Positions 37,316 through 44,102 of a stretch of DNA of 46,354 bases are shown in pieces. The stretch's first letter is position 1. Each line of letters opens with the position of its first letter. Below the pieces are notes generated by a model, which was not told the DNA's origin, ran no database searches, and saw nothing but the letters and a program-made list of their open reading frames with translations. Location: the NCBI GenBank assembly GCA_964517215.1, contig CAZFBR010000004.1, positions 1 to 46,354 of the forward strand, given 5' to 3'. Position numbers and translations under genes: made by a program. Source of the stretch: CAZFBR01 sp035353495 [NCBI: uncultured bacterium] (GTDB lineage Bacteria; DAOPZR01).

Positions 37316-37522
37316 GTGGTGTCCCGGCGGAACCGGCCGGCCCTGCTGCGTGAGCTGGGCGAGCTGCTGGTCCGCCGGCAAACGCCGGACTACAGCGCCC
37401 TTGCGGAGAAGCACGGCTTTTCGACTGGCGAGGTGCGGAACTACGCACAACAGGCGTACCTCGATCTGGTTGAGCGCGGCCTGCTCGGTCGCACAGGAGG
37501 GTCTGACAATGGCACTGATTAA
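37316..37522 (+). CDS. Small helix-turn-helix-like protein
   Basis: Encodes 68 residues starting at a GTG at 37316 (a second GTG follows directly), 11 bases after serS. The segment SALAEKHGFSTGEVRNYAQQAY (about 27-48) has the pattern of a helix-turn-helix, similar in outline to sigma-factor region 4 or small transcriptional regulators, and is followed by a short helix LDLVERGLL. Codon use is the normal GC-rich type, which supports a real gene, but no good ribosome-binding site precedes the start, so translation may depend on serS. The last 14 bases overlap the zinc-ribbon gene. A DNA-binding role is inferred from the pattern only. Confidence 0.5.
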   Translation: MVSRRNRPALLRELGELLVRRQTPDYSALAEKHGFSTGEVRNYAQQAYLDLVERGLLGRTGGSDNGTD

Positions 37523-38195
37523 CTGCCCGGAGTGCGGTAAGCAGGTATCAGAGCGCGCGGCAAGCTGCCCGACGTGCGCATGCCCAATCAACCAGCAGCC
37601 GGCCCAGCAGGTGCAGGTTGTGCATCAGGTCCAACCCGCCCTGCCGGAGAGCGGCCAGGTCTGCCCGTCGTGTGGCGAACGGCACCGGGTGGTCAAGGCT
37701 AGCGTGGTGTGGGAGCAGGGGGCCGGCAATAGCGCGGGCACAATCGTCATGGGTGGCGTGGTGGGCAGCGACATGGCGTTCGGGGTCGGCTCACAGAGCG
37801 GGGTCAACGCAAGCGTTTTGGCGCAGCGGCTGGCTCCGCCGGCGCAACCGGTTAATCCAACCAATCCCTTGGGCATGATTTTCTATATTGGCGTTTGCTT
37901 GTTATTCGGGACCCCTTTTTTGGGAGCCGCTTTGATGGCACTGGCTGAAATTATTGATAAAATAAACCCACTTAGGTTGTCTACTGGGGAGATCGTTTTA
38001 TTTCCGTTGATTGTGGTGGGATTTTTTGTTTATGTTGTTGTGGTGGTTGCCATCGGTTGGTTTGCTGTTTGGTCTAATCGGTCGATATATCGTGGTCGCT
38101 TCGCTCAATGGGAAAAACAAATTGCCGCCTGGAACGCGACTTGGTATTGCGGCAAGTGCGGCAATACGTTCTACGAAGAAGGATATGCCGGGTAG
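37509..38195 (+). CDS. Zinc-ribbon membrane protein
   Basis: Encodes 228 residues. The N-terminus is a CxxC-x10-CxxC zinc ribbon (INCPECGKQVSERAASCPTC), followed by a Gln/Pro/Val linker, a second CPSC knuckle, and a glycine/serine-rich stretch (SAGTIVMGGVVGSDMAFGVG). Two strong transmembrane helices (about 127-150 and 163-190) follow, and a C-terminal half-ribbon CGKC near the end. An AGGAGG site eight bases before the ATG at 37509 fixes the start; the longer frame upstream is a shadow. From about 37870 onward the DNA becomes AT-rich, unlike the first half. Proteins of this make-up are usually of unknown function and often lie in accessory regions. It converges on hicA with six bases between them. 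Confidence 0.65.
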   Translation: MALINCPECGKQVSERAASCPTCACPINQQPAQQVQVVHQVQPALPESGQVCPSCGERHRVVKASVVWEQGAGNSAGTIVMGGVVGSDMAFGVGSQSGVNASVLAQRLAPPAQPVNPTNPLGMIFYIGVCLLFGTPFLGAALMALAEIIDKINPLRLSTGEIVLFPLIVVGFFVYVVVVVAIGWFAVWSNRSIYRGRFAQWEKQIAAWNATWYCGKCGNTFYEEGYAG

Positions 38196-38201
38196 GCAGC
38201 G

Positions 38202-38390
38202 TTATTTTTTGCGGGGGATCCCCAAATCCCGGCAAATCTTGCCTGCTAATTGGTTAACAATTTCAGAGTGACGCGGGACTGTCGATGTTTGCCGGTTGGC
38301 CGGGTTCCAGTAAACGGTGTGCCGCGTCCCCTCGCGTAGTAGTTCGCAACCGTGAGCTTTGAGGTATCGCAGCAGCTCATGGCGCTTCAT
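38202..38390 (-). CDS. hicA: HicA family toxin (mRNA interferase)
   Basis: A 62-residue protein with the complete HicA fold: MKRHELLRYLKAHGCELLREGTRH opens with the conserved first helix, and the catalytic histidine is in the GTRHTVYWNP strand (the usual G-x-x-H pattern). It is followed by VPRHSEIVNQLAGKICRDLGIP. HicA toxins have a double-stranded RNA-binding-like fold and cleave mRNA. The gene is three bases downstream of hicB on the same strand, so it is translated with its antitoxin. No mutation in the key motif is seen, so it may be active. Confidence 0.9.
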   Translation of the reverse strand: MKRHELLRYLKAHGCELLREGTRHTVYWNPANRQTSTVPRHSEIVNQLAGKICRDLGIPRKK

Positions 38391-38393
38391 TGG

Positions 38394-38606
38394 TTAGGCG
38401 ACCGCGAGTTTTTCCCGAACAATATTGCGTCCGCCAGTGCGGCGACATAGCGCGCGGTTGGCCTGCAGGATCAGCTGTACCGCCTCCTTGAGGTTTTCGC
38501 GGGCCTCGTCCAAGGTCGCGCCTTGGGTGTTGGCGCCAGGCAGCTCCTCGACATATCCCATCCACATTTTGCCATGCTTCTTGAATACCGCCGAATATTG
38601 TGTCAT
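38394..38606 (-). CDS. hicB: HicB family antitoxin (short form)
   Basis: A 70-residue protein with the HicB/UPF0150 N-terminal fold (YSAVFKKHGKMWMGYVEELPGANTQGATLDEARENLKEAV), which caps the active site of HicA. It lacks the C-terminal helix-turn-helix or ribbon-helix-helix domain of longer HicB proteins, so its ability to repress its own promoter is uncertain. The ATG at 38604-38606 has an AGGGGGG site before it; a longer frame upstream is not HicB-like. In this pair the antitoxin gene comes first (hicB-hicA), the reverse of the E. coli hicAB order. Confidence 0.88.
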   Translation of the reverse strand: MTQYSAVFKKHGKMWMGYVEELPGANTQGATLDEARENLKEAVQLILQANRALCRRTGGRNIVREKLAVA

Positions 38607-38634
38607 TGCGCCCCCCTGGGTAGCCGTCAGCATG

Positions 38635-38663
38635 ATTATACTATGGCGTAGGCGATACCGCAA
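38635..38663 (-). promoter_or_regulatory. hicBA promoter
   Basis: On the minus strand, TTGCGG (38663-38658) and a perfect TATAAT (38640-38635) are 17 bases apart. Transcription would begin near 38628, about 22 bases before the hicB ATG. No clear palindromic operator for HicB is seen over it. Confidence 0.6.
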
Positions 38664-38705
38664 TCAGTTTCATTACCCGTGCTGTCGATGTGTTGTTTGG
38701 CAGGA

Positions 38706-38837
38706 TTACTTCAAAACCGACCGCAGCACAGGGAACAGCCGCCAGCGCTTGCCGCCCAGCGTTGCCTCGTCTGGTGCGCCGATGGTTCTGCCCATGTCGT
38801 ACTCTGCAATTGCGAGGACGGTCTGGGCCCGGGTCAT
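38706..38837 (-). CDS. Possible short ORF or remnant, 43 codons
   Basis: The minus-strand frame from the ATG at 38835-38837 encodes 43 residues (MTRAQTVLAIAEYDMGRTIG and on, ending in WRLFPVLRSVLK). Its composition is protein-like and it ends in TAA. There is no ribosome-binding site, and a stop codon lies nine codons upstream in frame; beyond that stop the frame is again open for over twenty codons. This could be the C-terminal remnant of a gene that has decayed. The rest of the 38664-38918 spacer shows nothing else I would call. Confidence 0.25.
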   Translation of the reverse strand: MTRAQTVLAIAEYDMGRTIGAPDEATLGGKRWRLFPVLRSVLK

Positions 38838-38918
38838 GATAAATCGCGTGCAGGTTGTTTATCCGGGCTGCTGAAACGTCACGCTGCTGCAGTTGTCAAA
38901 GACAATGATAGACCCGTA

Positions 38919-38959
38919 ACTTATCGCGTTTCGCGCGTTGACGGTGAGACGCGATAAGT
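38919..38959. promoter_or_regulatory. Perfect 11-base inverted repeat around the rnf promoter (possible operator)
   Basis: ACTTATCGCGT at 38919-38929 and ACGCGATAAGT at 38949-38959 are exact inverted copies, 19 bases apart. The right arm fills most of the spacer of the rnf promoter and ends two bases before its -10; the left arm lies just upstream of the -35. Centre-to-centre spacing is 30 bases, close to three helical turns, which suits a dimeric or paired regulator. No T-run follows, so it is not a terminator. Confidence 0.6.
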
Positions 38960-38966
38960 GTATAAT
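38938..38966 (+). promoter_or_regulatory. rnf operon promoter
   Basis: TTGACG at 38938-38943 and a perfect TATAAT at 38961-38966 are separated by exactly 17 bases. Transcription should begin near 38973, leaving a leader of about 40 bases before rnfC. It is among the closest matches to the sigma-70 consensus in the window. Confidence 0.75.
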
Positions 38967-39012
38967 TAATAAGGCAAATTTCGGTTAAAAGCCAGTGACA
39001 GGACGGGCGCGG

Positions 39013-40314
39013 ATGCGGTTGTTTCCCGGTGGTATTCATCCTGATGATCGTAAGGCGGCAACTGCGGCCGCCGCCATTCAGGCGGCGCCGCTGCCGGCGG
39101 TTGCCACGGTGTTTTTCAGCCAGCATATCGGCAAGCCCGCCCGTCCCGTGGTCAAGGTCGGCGACGAAGTCCTGACCGGCCAGTTGCTGGGCGAACCGGA
39201 CGGATTCGTATCGGCGGCCGTCCATAGTCCGGTCACTGGAAAAGTCACCGCGCTGGCGGAAGTGCCGCACCCCTGCGGCGAACCGCGCCTCGCGGCCGTC
39301 ATCACCCGGGCGGCGGAGGAACAGCGGGCGCCCGGCCGGGGAATCGACTGGCAAACGGCATCGCGTGACGAATTGCTGGCGCAGGTGCGTGCCGCCGGCG
39401 TGGTCGGTCTGGGCGGCGCCACCTTCCCGACGCAGGTCAAGCTTTCCCCGCCGGCGGATAAGAAGATCGACTGCCTGATCATCAACGCGGCGGAATGCGA
39501 GCCGTACCTGAATGCCGATGCGCGGCTGCTGACGGAAGAAACCGCGGCGGTGATTGCAGGAATCGCCATCCTGCGGAAGATCCTCGGTGATGTGCGGACG
39601 ATTATCGGCATCGAGGACAACAAGCCGGCGGCGATTGCCGCGCTGCAGGCGGCTGCCTCAGGGGTGGCGGAGGTCGTGGTGGTGCCGACCCGCTACCCGC
39701 AGGGCGCGGAAAAGCAGCTGATTTATGCGCTTACCCGGCGCACGGTGCCGTCGGGCAAGCTGCCGATGGATACCGGCTGCGTGGTGCAGAATGCCGGTAC
39801 GGCGTATGCCGTGCGGGCGGCGGTGAGTGACGGGACGCCGCTGATCGAGCGGATTATCACTGTCGCCGGCGGGGCAGTCAATGCGCCGGGCAATTTCCGG
39901 GTGCGGATCGGCACCCCGATCAGCGAGCTGTTTGCCCTTGCCGGCGGACGCGAATGCTGCGTGCGCAAGATCATTGCCGGCGGGCCGATGATGGGGCTGG
40001 CGCTGACCGGCATGGAGTTCTCCACGGGCAAGGGGACCTCCGGGCTGCTCTTCCTGACGGAAGATGAAGCGCGCGAACCGCGGCAGTATCCGTGCATCCG
40101 TTGCGGCCGCTGCGGCGAGGTCTGCCCGATGGGGCTGTCGCCGCGGGCGCTGGAATTGGCCACGGACACGAAGGAACCGGAACTGCTGCAGGCGGCGGGG
40201 ATCATGGACTGCATGGAATGCGGCTGCTGCGCGTATTCCTGTCCCGCCCGGCGGTTCCTGGTGCAGAAAGTGCAGTTGGGCAAGAAACTGGTGCGGGAGA
40301 TGGGCAAATCATGA
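39013..40314 (+). CDS. rnfC: Rnf electron transport complex subunit C
   Basis: Peripheral subunit of the ion-translocating ferredoxin:NAD+ oxidoreductase, containing the NADH/FMN-binding module. The 433 residues start MRLFPGGIHPDDRK, then a barrel-sandwich segment (HSPVTGKVTAL), the nucleotide-binding domain with GVVGLGGATFPTQVKL and LIINAAECEPYLNAD, and two [4Fe-4S] motifs near residues 360 (CIRCGRCGEVCP) and 399 (CMECGCCAYSCP). A GTG at 38995 is in frame, but AGGA lies nine bases before the ATG at 39013 and that start matches the family. It is first in rnfCDGEAB and overlaps rnfD (ATGA). Confidence 0.95.
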   Translation: MRLFPGGIHPDDRKAATAAAAIQAAPLPAVATVFFSQHIGKPARPVVKVGDEVLTGQLLGEPDGFVSAAVHSPVTGKVTALAEVPHPCGEPRLAAVITRAAEEQRAPGRGIDWQTASRDELLAQVRAAGVVGLGGATFPTQVKLSPPADKKIDCLIINAAECEPYLNADARLLTEETAAVIAGIAILRKILGDVRTIIGIEDNKPAAIAALQAAASGVAEVVVVPTRYPQGAEKQLIYALTRRTVPSGKLPMDTGCVVQNAGTAYAVRAAVSDGTPLIERIITVAGGAVNAPGNFRVRIGTPISELFALAGGRECCVRKIIAGGPMMGLALTGMEFSTGKGTSGLLFLTEDEAREPRQYPCIRCGRCGEVCPMGLSPRALELATDTKEPELLQAAGIMDCMECGCCAYSCPARRFLVQKVQLGKKLVREMGKS

Positions 40315-41267
40315 GTTCCCTGGATCTGCGGTTCGGCCCGGCCCCGCACCTGCACAGCGGCGACAGCGTGCCGAAGGTCATGACCGATGTGGTCGTGGCC
40401 CTGATGCCGGCGGTGATCTGGGCGGTCTATATCTTCGGGCCGGGCGCGGTGATGACGCTGGTGACCGCGCTGGTCGGTGCGGTGGCGGTCGAGGCGATCT
40501 GGCAGCGCTGCGTGGGCAGGCCGTCCACCATCGGCGACGGCAGCGCCCTGGTCACCGGCCTGATCCTGGCCCTCAATGTCCCGGCCAATCTGCCGTGGTG
40601 GATGACGCTCAGTGCGGTGGTGATTGCCATTGTTTTCGGCAAGCAGGTGTACGGCGGGCTTGGCCATAACCCGTTCAATCCGGCGGCGGTCGGCCGCGTG
40701 TTCCTCCTGCTGTCGTTTCCAGTCGCGATGACCGCGCAGTGGCAGGATGCGTTCGCGCCGCTGCGCACGGCGGCGACGCCGCTCGGTATCCTCAAGAATC
40801 ACGGGGCGGCGCAGCTGCCGTCATGGGATCTGCTCTTTTTCGGCATGAAGGGCGGCAGCATGGGCGAGATTTCCGTTTTCCTGCTGCTGCTCGGCGCGGC
40901 GTACCTGCTGTGGCGGCGGCGGATCGGCTGGGAAGTGCCGGTGTCGTTCCTCGGCACGATGGCGGTGGTCGCGTTCGTCTTCTGGCGGCATGACCCGGCG
41001 CGCTTCGCGTCGCCGCTCTTCCATCTGCTGACCGGGGGCGCGGTGATTGGCGCCTTCTTCATGGCGACAGATATGGTGACCATGCCGTTGGGGCGCAAGG
41101 CGCGGCTGGTGTTCGGCTGCGGCTGCGGCCTGATCACCATGATGATCCGCCTGTGGGGCGGCTATCCCGAAGGCGTGTCGTTTGCCATCCTGATCATGAA
41201 TGCGCTGGCGCCGATGCTGGAACGGTACCTGCATTCGCCGCGCTTCGGGGTGGAGCGGGTCGTATGA
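40311..41267 (+). CDS. rnfD: Rnf complex subunit D
   Basis: Integral membrane subunit carrying a covalently bound FMN. The 318 residues begin with LRFGPAPHLHSGDSVPKVM and contain about nine hydrophobic segments. Typical stretches are TGLILALNVPANLPWW, FGKQVYGGLGHNPFNPA and FFMATDMVTMPLG. The flavinylation site, usually S/T-GAT-PL, reads TAATPL near residues 151-156 here, so the threonine acceptor is present but the glycine is replaced by alanine. The longer open frame upstream is a shadow of rnfC; the ATG overlaps its stop. Confidence 0.93.
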   Translation: MSSLDLRFGPAPHLHSGDSVPKVMTDVVVALMPAVIWAVYIFGPGAVMTLVTALVGAVAVEAIWQRCVGRPSTIGDGSALVTGLILALNVPANLPWWMTLSAVVIAIVFGKQVYGGLGHNPFNPAAVGRVFLLLSFPVAMTAQWQDAFAPLRTAATPLGILKNHGAAQLPSWDLLFFGMKGGSMGEISVFLLLLGAAYLLWRRRIGWEVPVSFLGTMAVVAFVFWRHDPARFASPLFHLLTGGAVIGAFFMATDMVTMPLGRKARLVFGCGCGLITMMIRLWGGYPEGVSFAILIMNALAPMLERYLHSPRFGVERVV

Positions 41268-41983
41268 TGAAAAACGAAACGGTGAAGTTTGCCGTGCTCC
41301 TGTTCCTGTTTGCCGGTCTGGCCGGCCTCGCGCTGGGTGCGACCTATCAGCTGACCCGGGAACGGATTGCGGCCAACGACGACGGGGTGCGGCGCACGGC
41401 GCTGGAAGCGGTGCTGCCGGTGCATGACAATAACCCGTTTGCGGAAAAATTTGCCTGGGAGAAGTATCGGGAGGCACTGCTGGCGGCCGCGCCGGCGGAA
41501 TTCCCGCCGGCCGGCGACGCCTTCTGGCAGAGCGAAGTGTTTCCCGCCATGCAGGGCGGCACCTGGAACGGTGCGGCGCTGCAGGTGGAGCGGATCGGGT
41601 ACGGCGGGCCGGTGCAGACGGCGATCGGCGTCGACGGGGCGGGCAATCTGGTGAATATCCGCGTGGTGGCCTGTGCGCAGGAAACGCCGGGATTGGGTAC
41701 GAAAGCGGCGGAACGCGCGTTTCTCGACGGGGTGCAGTATCAGGATCCGGCGGCGCGGGTATGCCGCTCTCTGGCCAATACCGCGAATTTCAGCGTCAAT
41801 AAGGACGGCGGCGACATTGCCGCCGTGACCGGCGCCACCATCTCGTCGCGGGCGGTGATCAACGCCGTGGCGCAGGGAATGCGGCGGCTGGCGGCGCTGC
41901 AGCAGGTGTGGTTGGCGGCAGCGGCCTCGGCGGTCGCGACGGACGCGCAGACCGGGGCCACGCGGCCGGGGGGATATCGATGA
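41264..41983 (+). CDS. rnfG: Rnf complex subunit G
   Basis: Membrane-anchored subunit with a covalently bound FMN on the outer face. The 239 residues have one N-terminal transmembrane helix (VKFAVLLFLFAGLAGLALG, about 7-26) and an extracytoplasmic FMN_bind domain. The flavinylation motif TGAT is intact in VTGATISSRAV near residue 189, and QETPGLGTKAAE is typical of the family. Two consecutive ATGs are present; the first overlaps the rnfD stop. The Ala/Gln-rich C-terminal tail of about 35 residues is variable in this family. Confidence 0.92.
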   Translation: MMKNETVKFAVLLFLFAGLAGLALGATYQLTRERIAANDDGVRRTALEAVLPVHDNNPFAEKFAWEKYREALLAAAPAEFPPAGDAFWQSEVFPAMQGGTWNGAALQVERIGYGGPVQTAIGVDGAGNLVNIRVVACAQETPGLGTKAAERAFLDGVQYQDPAARVCRSLANTANFSVNKDGGDIAAVTGATISSRAVINAVAQGMRRLAALQQVWLAAAASAVATDAQTGATRPGGYR

Positions 41984-42591
41984 GTACGCCGACCTTCCGC
42001 AGTGAACTGACCCGCGGCTTCTGGCGGGAGAACCCGATCTTCGTCATTGTGCTGGGGACCTGCCCGACGCTGGCGGTGAGCACCTCGCTGCAGAATGCGG
42101 TCGGCATGGGCCTGGCGGTGACCTTCGTCACCGCCTGCTCGAACGCGCTGGTGGCGATGCTGCGCGGGATTATTCCGAACAAGATTCGCATTCCCTGCTT
42201 TATTGTGGTGGCGGCGACCTTCGTCACCATCACGGACCTGTTCATGCATGCCTTCACCTTCCCGCTGTGGCAGGCGCTGGGCATTTTCATACCGCTGATC
42301 GTGGTCAACTGCATCATTCTCGGCCGCGCGGAGGCGTATGCCTACAAGAACACGGTATGGCATGCGACTGCCGACGGCATCGGCATGGGGCTGGGGTTCA
42401 CGCTCGCCCTGTGCGCCATCGCCTCGATCCGGGAAGTGCTGGGGAACGGCACGCTGTGGAATGTGCCGCTGTTCGGCGACGGGTTCCAGCCGATCCTGAT
42501 CTTCATTTTGGCGCCGGGCGCGTTTTTCGTCTTCGGGTCGCTGATGGCCATCAGCAACTGGCTGAAGGCGCGCCAGGGAGGTGCGGCATGA
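41980..42591 (+). CDS. rnfE: Rnf complex subunit E
   Basis: Integral membrane subunit of the Rnf/Nqr core, homologous to NqrD. The 203 residues show FRSELTRGFWRENPIFVIVLGTCPTLA, KIRIPCFIVVAATFVTITD, IPLIVVNCIILGRAEAYA and six hydrophobic segments. The cysteines in LGTCPTLA and VVNCIILG are positioned as in the NqrD/RnfE family, where an iron centre between the D and E subunits is bound by cysteines of both. It overlaps rnfG and rnfA by four bases each. Confidence 0.94.
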   Translation: MSTPTFRSELTRGFWRENPIFVIVLGTCPTLAVSTSLQNAVGMGLAVTFVTACSNALVAMLRGIIPNKIRIPCFIVVAATFVTITDLFMHAFTFPLWQALGIFIPLIVVNCIILGRAEAYAYKNTVWHATADGIGMGLGFTLALCAIASIREVLGNGTLWNVPLFGDGFQPILIFILAPGAFFVFGSLMAISNWLKARQGGAA

Positions 42592-43199
42592 GCTATCTGC
42601 TGATCCTGATCTCGGCGGTGCTGATCAACAACTTTGTCTTGATGCAGTTCCTCGGCATCTGCCCGTTCCTCGGGGTGTCGCGCCGCATCGAGACCGCGCT
42701 CGGCATGGGGATGGCGGTCATCTTCGTCATGGTGCTCGCGGGCGGGGTGACGTACGGCATCCAGCAGCTGCTGGTGCCGGGCTACGAATACCTGCAGACG
42801 CTGGCGTTCATTCTGACCATTGCCGCCCTGGTGCAGGTGGTGGAAATGGTCATGCAGAAACTCTCCCCGATCCTCTATCAGGCGCTCGGGATCTACCTGC
42901 CGCTTATCACCACCAACTGCGCGGTCCTGGGTGTGACCCTGCTCAACATCAAGCGCGAATACAATTTCGTCGAGGCGGTGGTTTTCTCGGGCGCGGCGGC
43001 GGTCGGTTTTACGCTCGCGCTGCTGCTTTTTGCCGGCATCCGCGAGCGGATGGAGCGGACGGGACTGCCGCAATACGTGCAGGGTCCGGCGATCGGCCTG
43101 ATTTCCGCCGGCCTGCTGTCGATGGCCTTCATGGCGTTCAGCGCGTTCCGCACGGAACAGATGCTGCAGGATCTTGCCGCGCTGGTGGGGTTGGGCTGA
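42588..43199 (+). CDS. rnfA: Rnf complex subunit A
   Basis: Integral membrane partner of RnfE, homologous to NqrE; the two form an inverted pair of six-helix proteins. The 203 residues include LINNFVLMQFLGICPFLGVS, QKLSPILYQALGIYLPLITTNCAVLGV and FVEAVVFSGAAAVGFTLALLLFAGIRER. The cysteines in GICPF and TTNCAVLG correspond to those of RnfE. It overlaps rnfE by four bases and ends one base before the ATG of rnfB. Confidence 0.95.
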   Translation: MSYLLILISAVLINNFVLMQFLGICPFLGVSRRIETALGMGMAVIFVMVLAGGVTYGIQQLLVPGYEYLQTLAFILTIAALVQVVEMVMQKLSPILYQALGIYLPLITTNCAVLGVTLLNIKREYNFVEAVVFSGAAAVGFTLALLLFAGIRERMERTGLPQYVQGPAIGLISAGLLSMAFMAFSAFRTEQMLQDLAALVGLG

Positions 43200-43200
43200 C

Positions 43201-44097
43201 ATGCTGAACGTCCTCTATGCGTGCGCGGGCATGGGCCTGCTTGGCGTGCTCTTCGGGGTGGTGCTGGCGGTGGTGTCGAAGAAGTTTGCCGTCGAAACCG
43301 ATCCCAAGGTTGCGGCAGTCACGGACGCGCTCCCCGGCGCCAACTGCGGCGCGTGCGGCGCGCCCGGCTGCGCCGGCTATGCCGCGGCGGTGGCGGGCGG
43401 AACCATGGCGCCCGACCGCTGTATTCCGGGCGGGAATGCCGTGGCAAAAACGATCGCCGGCATCATGGGTGTGGCGGTGGCGGAAACGGAGCCGGTCCGC
43501 GCCCAGGTCATCTGCCAGGGGTTCGACCCGTGCGCGACCGACAAGGCGGCATGGACGGGGGTGCGCACCTGCGCGGCGGCGGCGGCGGTCGGCGGCGGGC
43601 CGCGGAGCTGCCGGTTCGGCTGCATCGGGTTCGGCGATTGCCGGCGCGCCTGCCCGTTCAATGCCATTGCAATGCACGGACGGACCCCGGTGGTTACCGA
43701 CCGCTGCACCGGCTGCGGCATGTGCATGGCGGCCTGCCCGAAAGGCGTGATTGTGCTGCGGCCCAAGGACCGGCCGGTGCATATTCGCTGCCGCACCGGC
43801 GAACCGGCGAAAGTGTCGCGCACGCAGTGCCAGAAATCATGCATCAAGTGCAAAATCTGCGTGAAGGCCTGTCCGCAGCAGGCCATTGTCTGGATGAGCG
43901 ATCCGCACGACGCGCTGCTGCTTTGGGCGGACGGCAAGTATCCGTCGCTGGCGCTGGAACGGCTGCACGACCTGCCGGTGATCAATTACGCCAAATGCAC
44001 GAACTGCGGGATCTGCGCGCAGAAATGTCCGCGGAAGGTTATCGTTGATCTGCGTGCTGCCGCAGCTTCGGCGCCCGCGCTGCCTGTTGCCCGCTGA
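43201..44097 (+). CDS. rnfB: Rnf complex subunit B (ferredoxin-type)
   Basis: Electron entry subunit that accepts electrons from ferredoxin. The 298 residues have an N-terminal transmembrane helix (about 3-24), the [4Fe-4S] motif GANCGACGAPGCAGYA (about 45-60) and a chain of ferredoxin-type motifs: CRFGCIGFGDCRRACP, CTGCGMCMAACP, CIKCKICVKACP and CTNCGICAQKCP. This long, multi-cluster form is typical of Rnf from anaerobes such as clostridia, in contrast to the roughly 190-residue proteobacterial type, and it is the last gene of the CDGEAB order. A longer upstream frame is a shadow; the ATG at 43201 is family-consistent. Confidence 0.94.
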   Translation: MLNVLYACAGMGLLGVLFGVVLAVVSKKFAVETDPKVAAVTDALPGANCGACGAPGCAGYAAAVAGGTMAPDRCIPGGNAVAKTIAGIMGVAVAETEPVRAQVICQGFDPCATDKAAWTGVRTCAAAAAVGGGPRSCRFGCIGFGDCRRACPFNAIAMHGRTPVVTDRCTGCGMCMAACPKGVIVLRPKDRPVHIRCRTGEPAKVSRTQCQKSCIKCKICVKACPQQAIVWMSDPHDALLLWADGKYPSLALERLHDLPVINYAKCTNCGICAQKCPRKVIVDLRAAAASAPALPVAR

Positions 44098-44102
44098 CGA
44101 TC

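Noticed and set aside
38212-38223. GGGGATCCCC palindrome near the end of hicA
   Set aside because: It lies inside the hicA coding region and is explained by its C-terminal codons.
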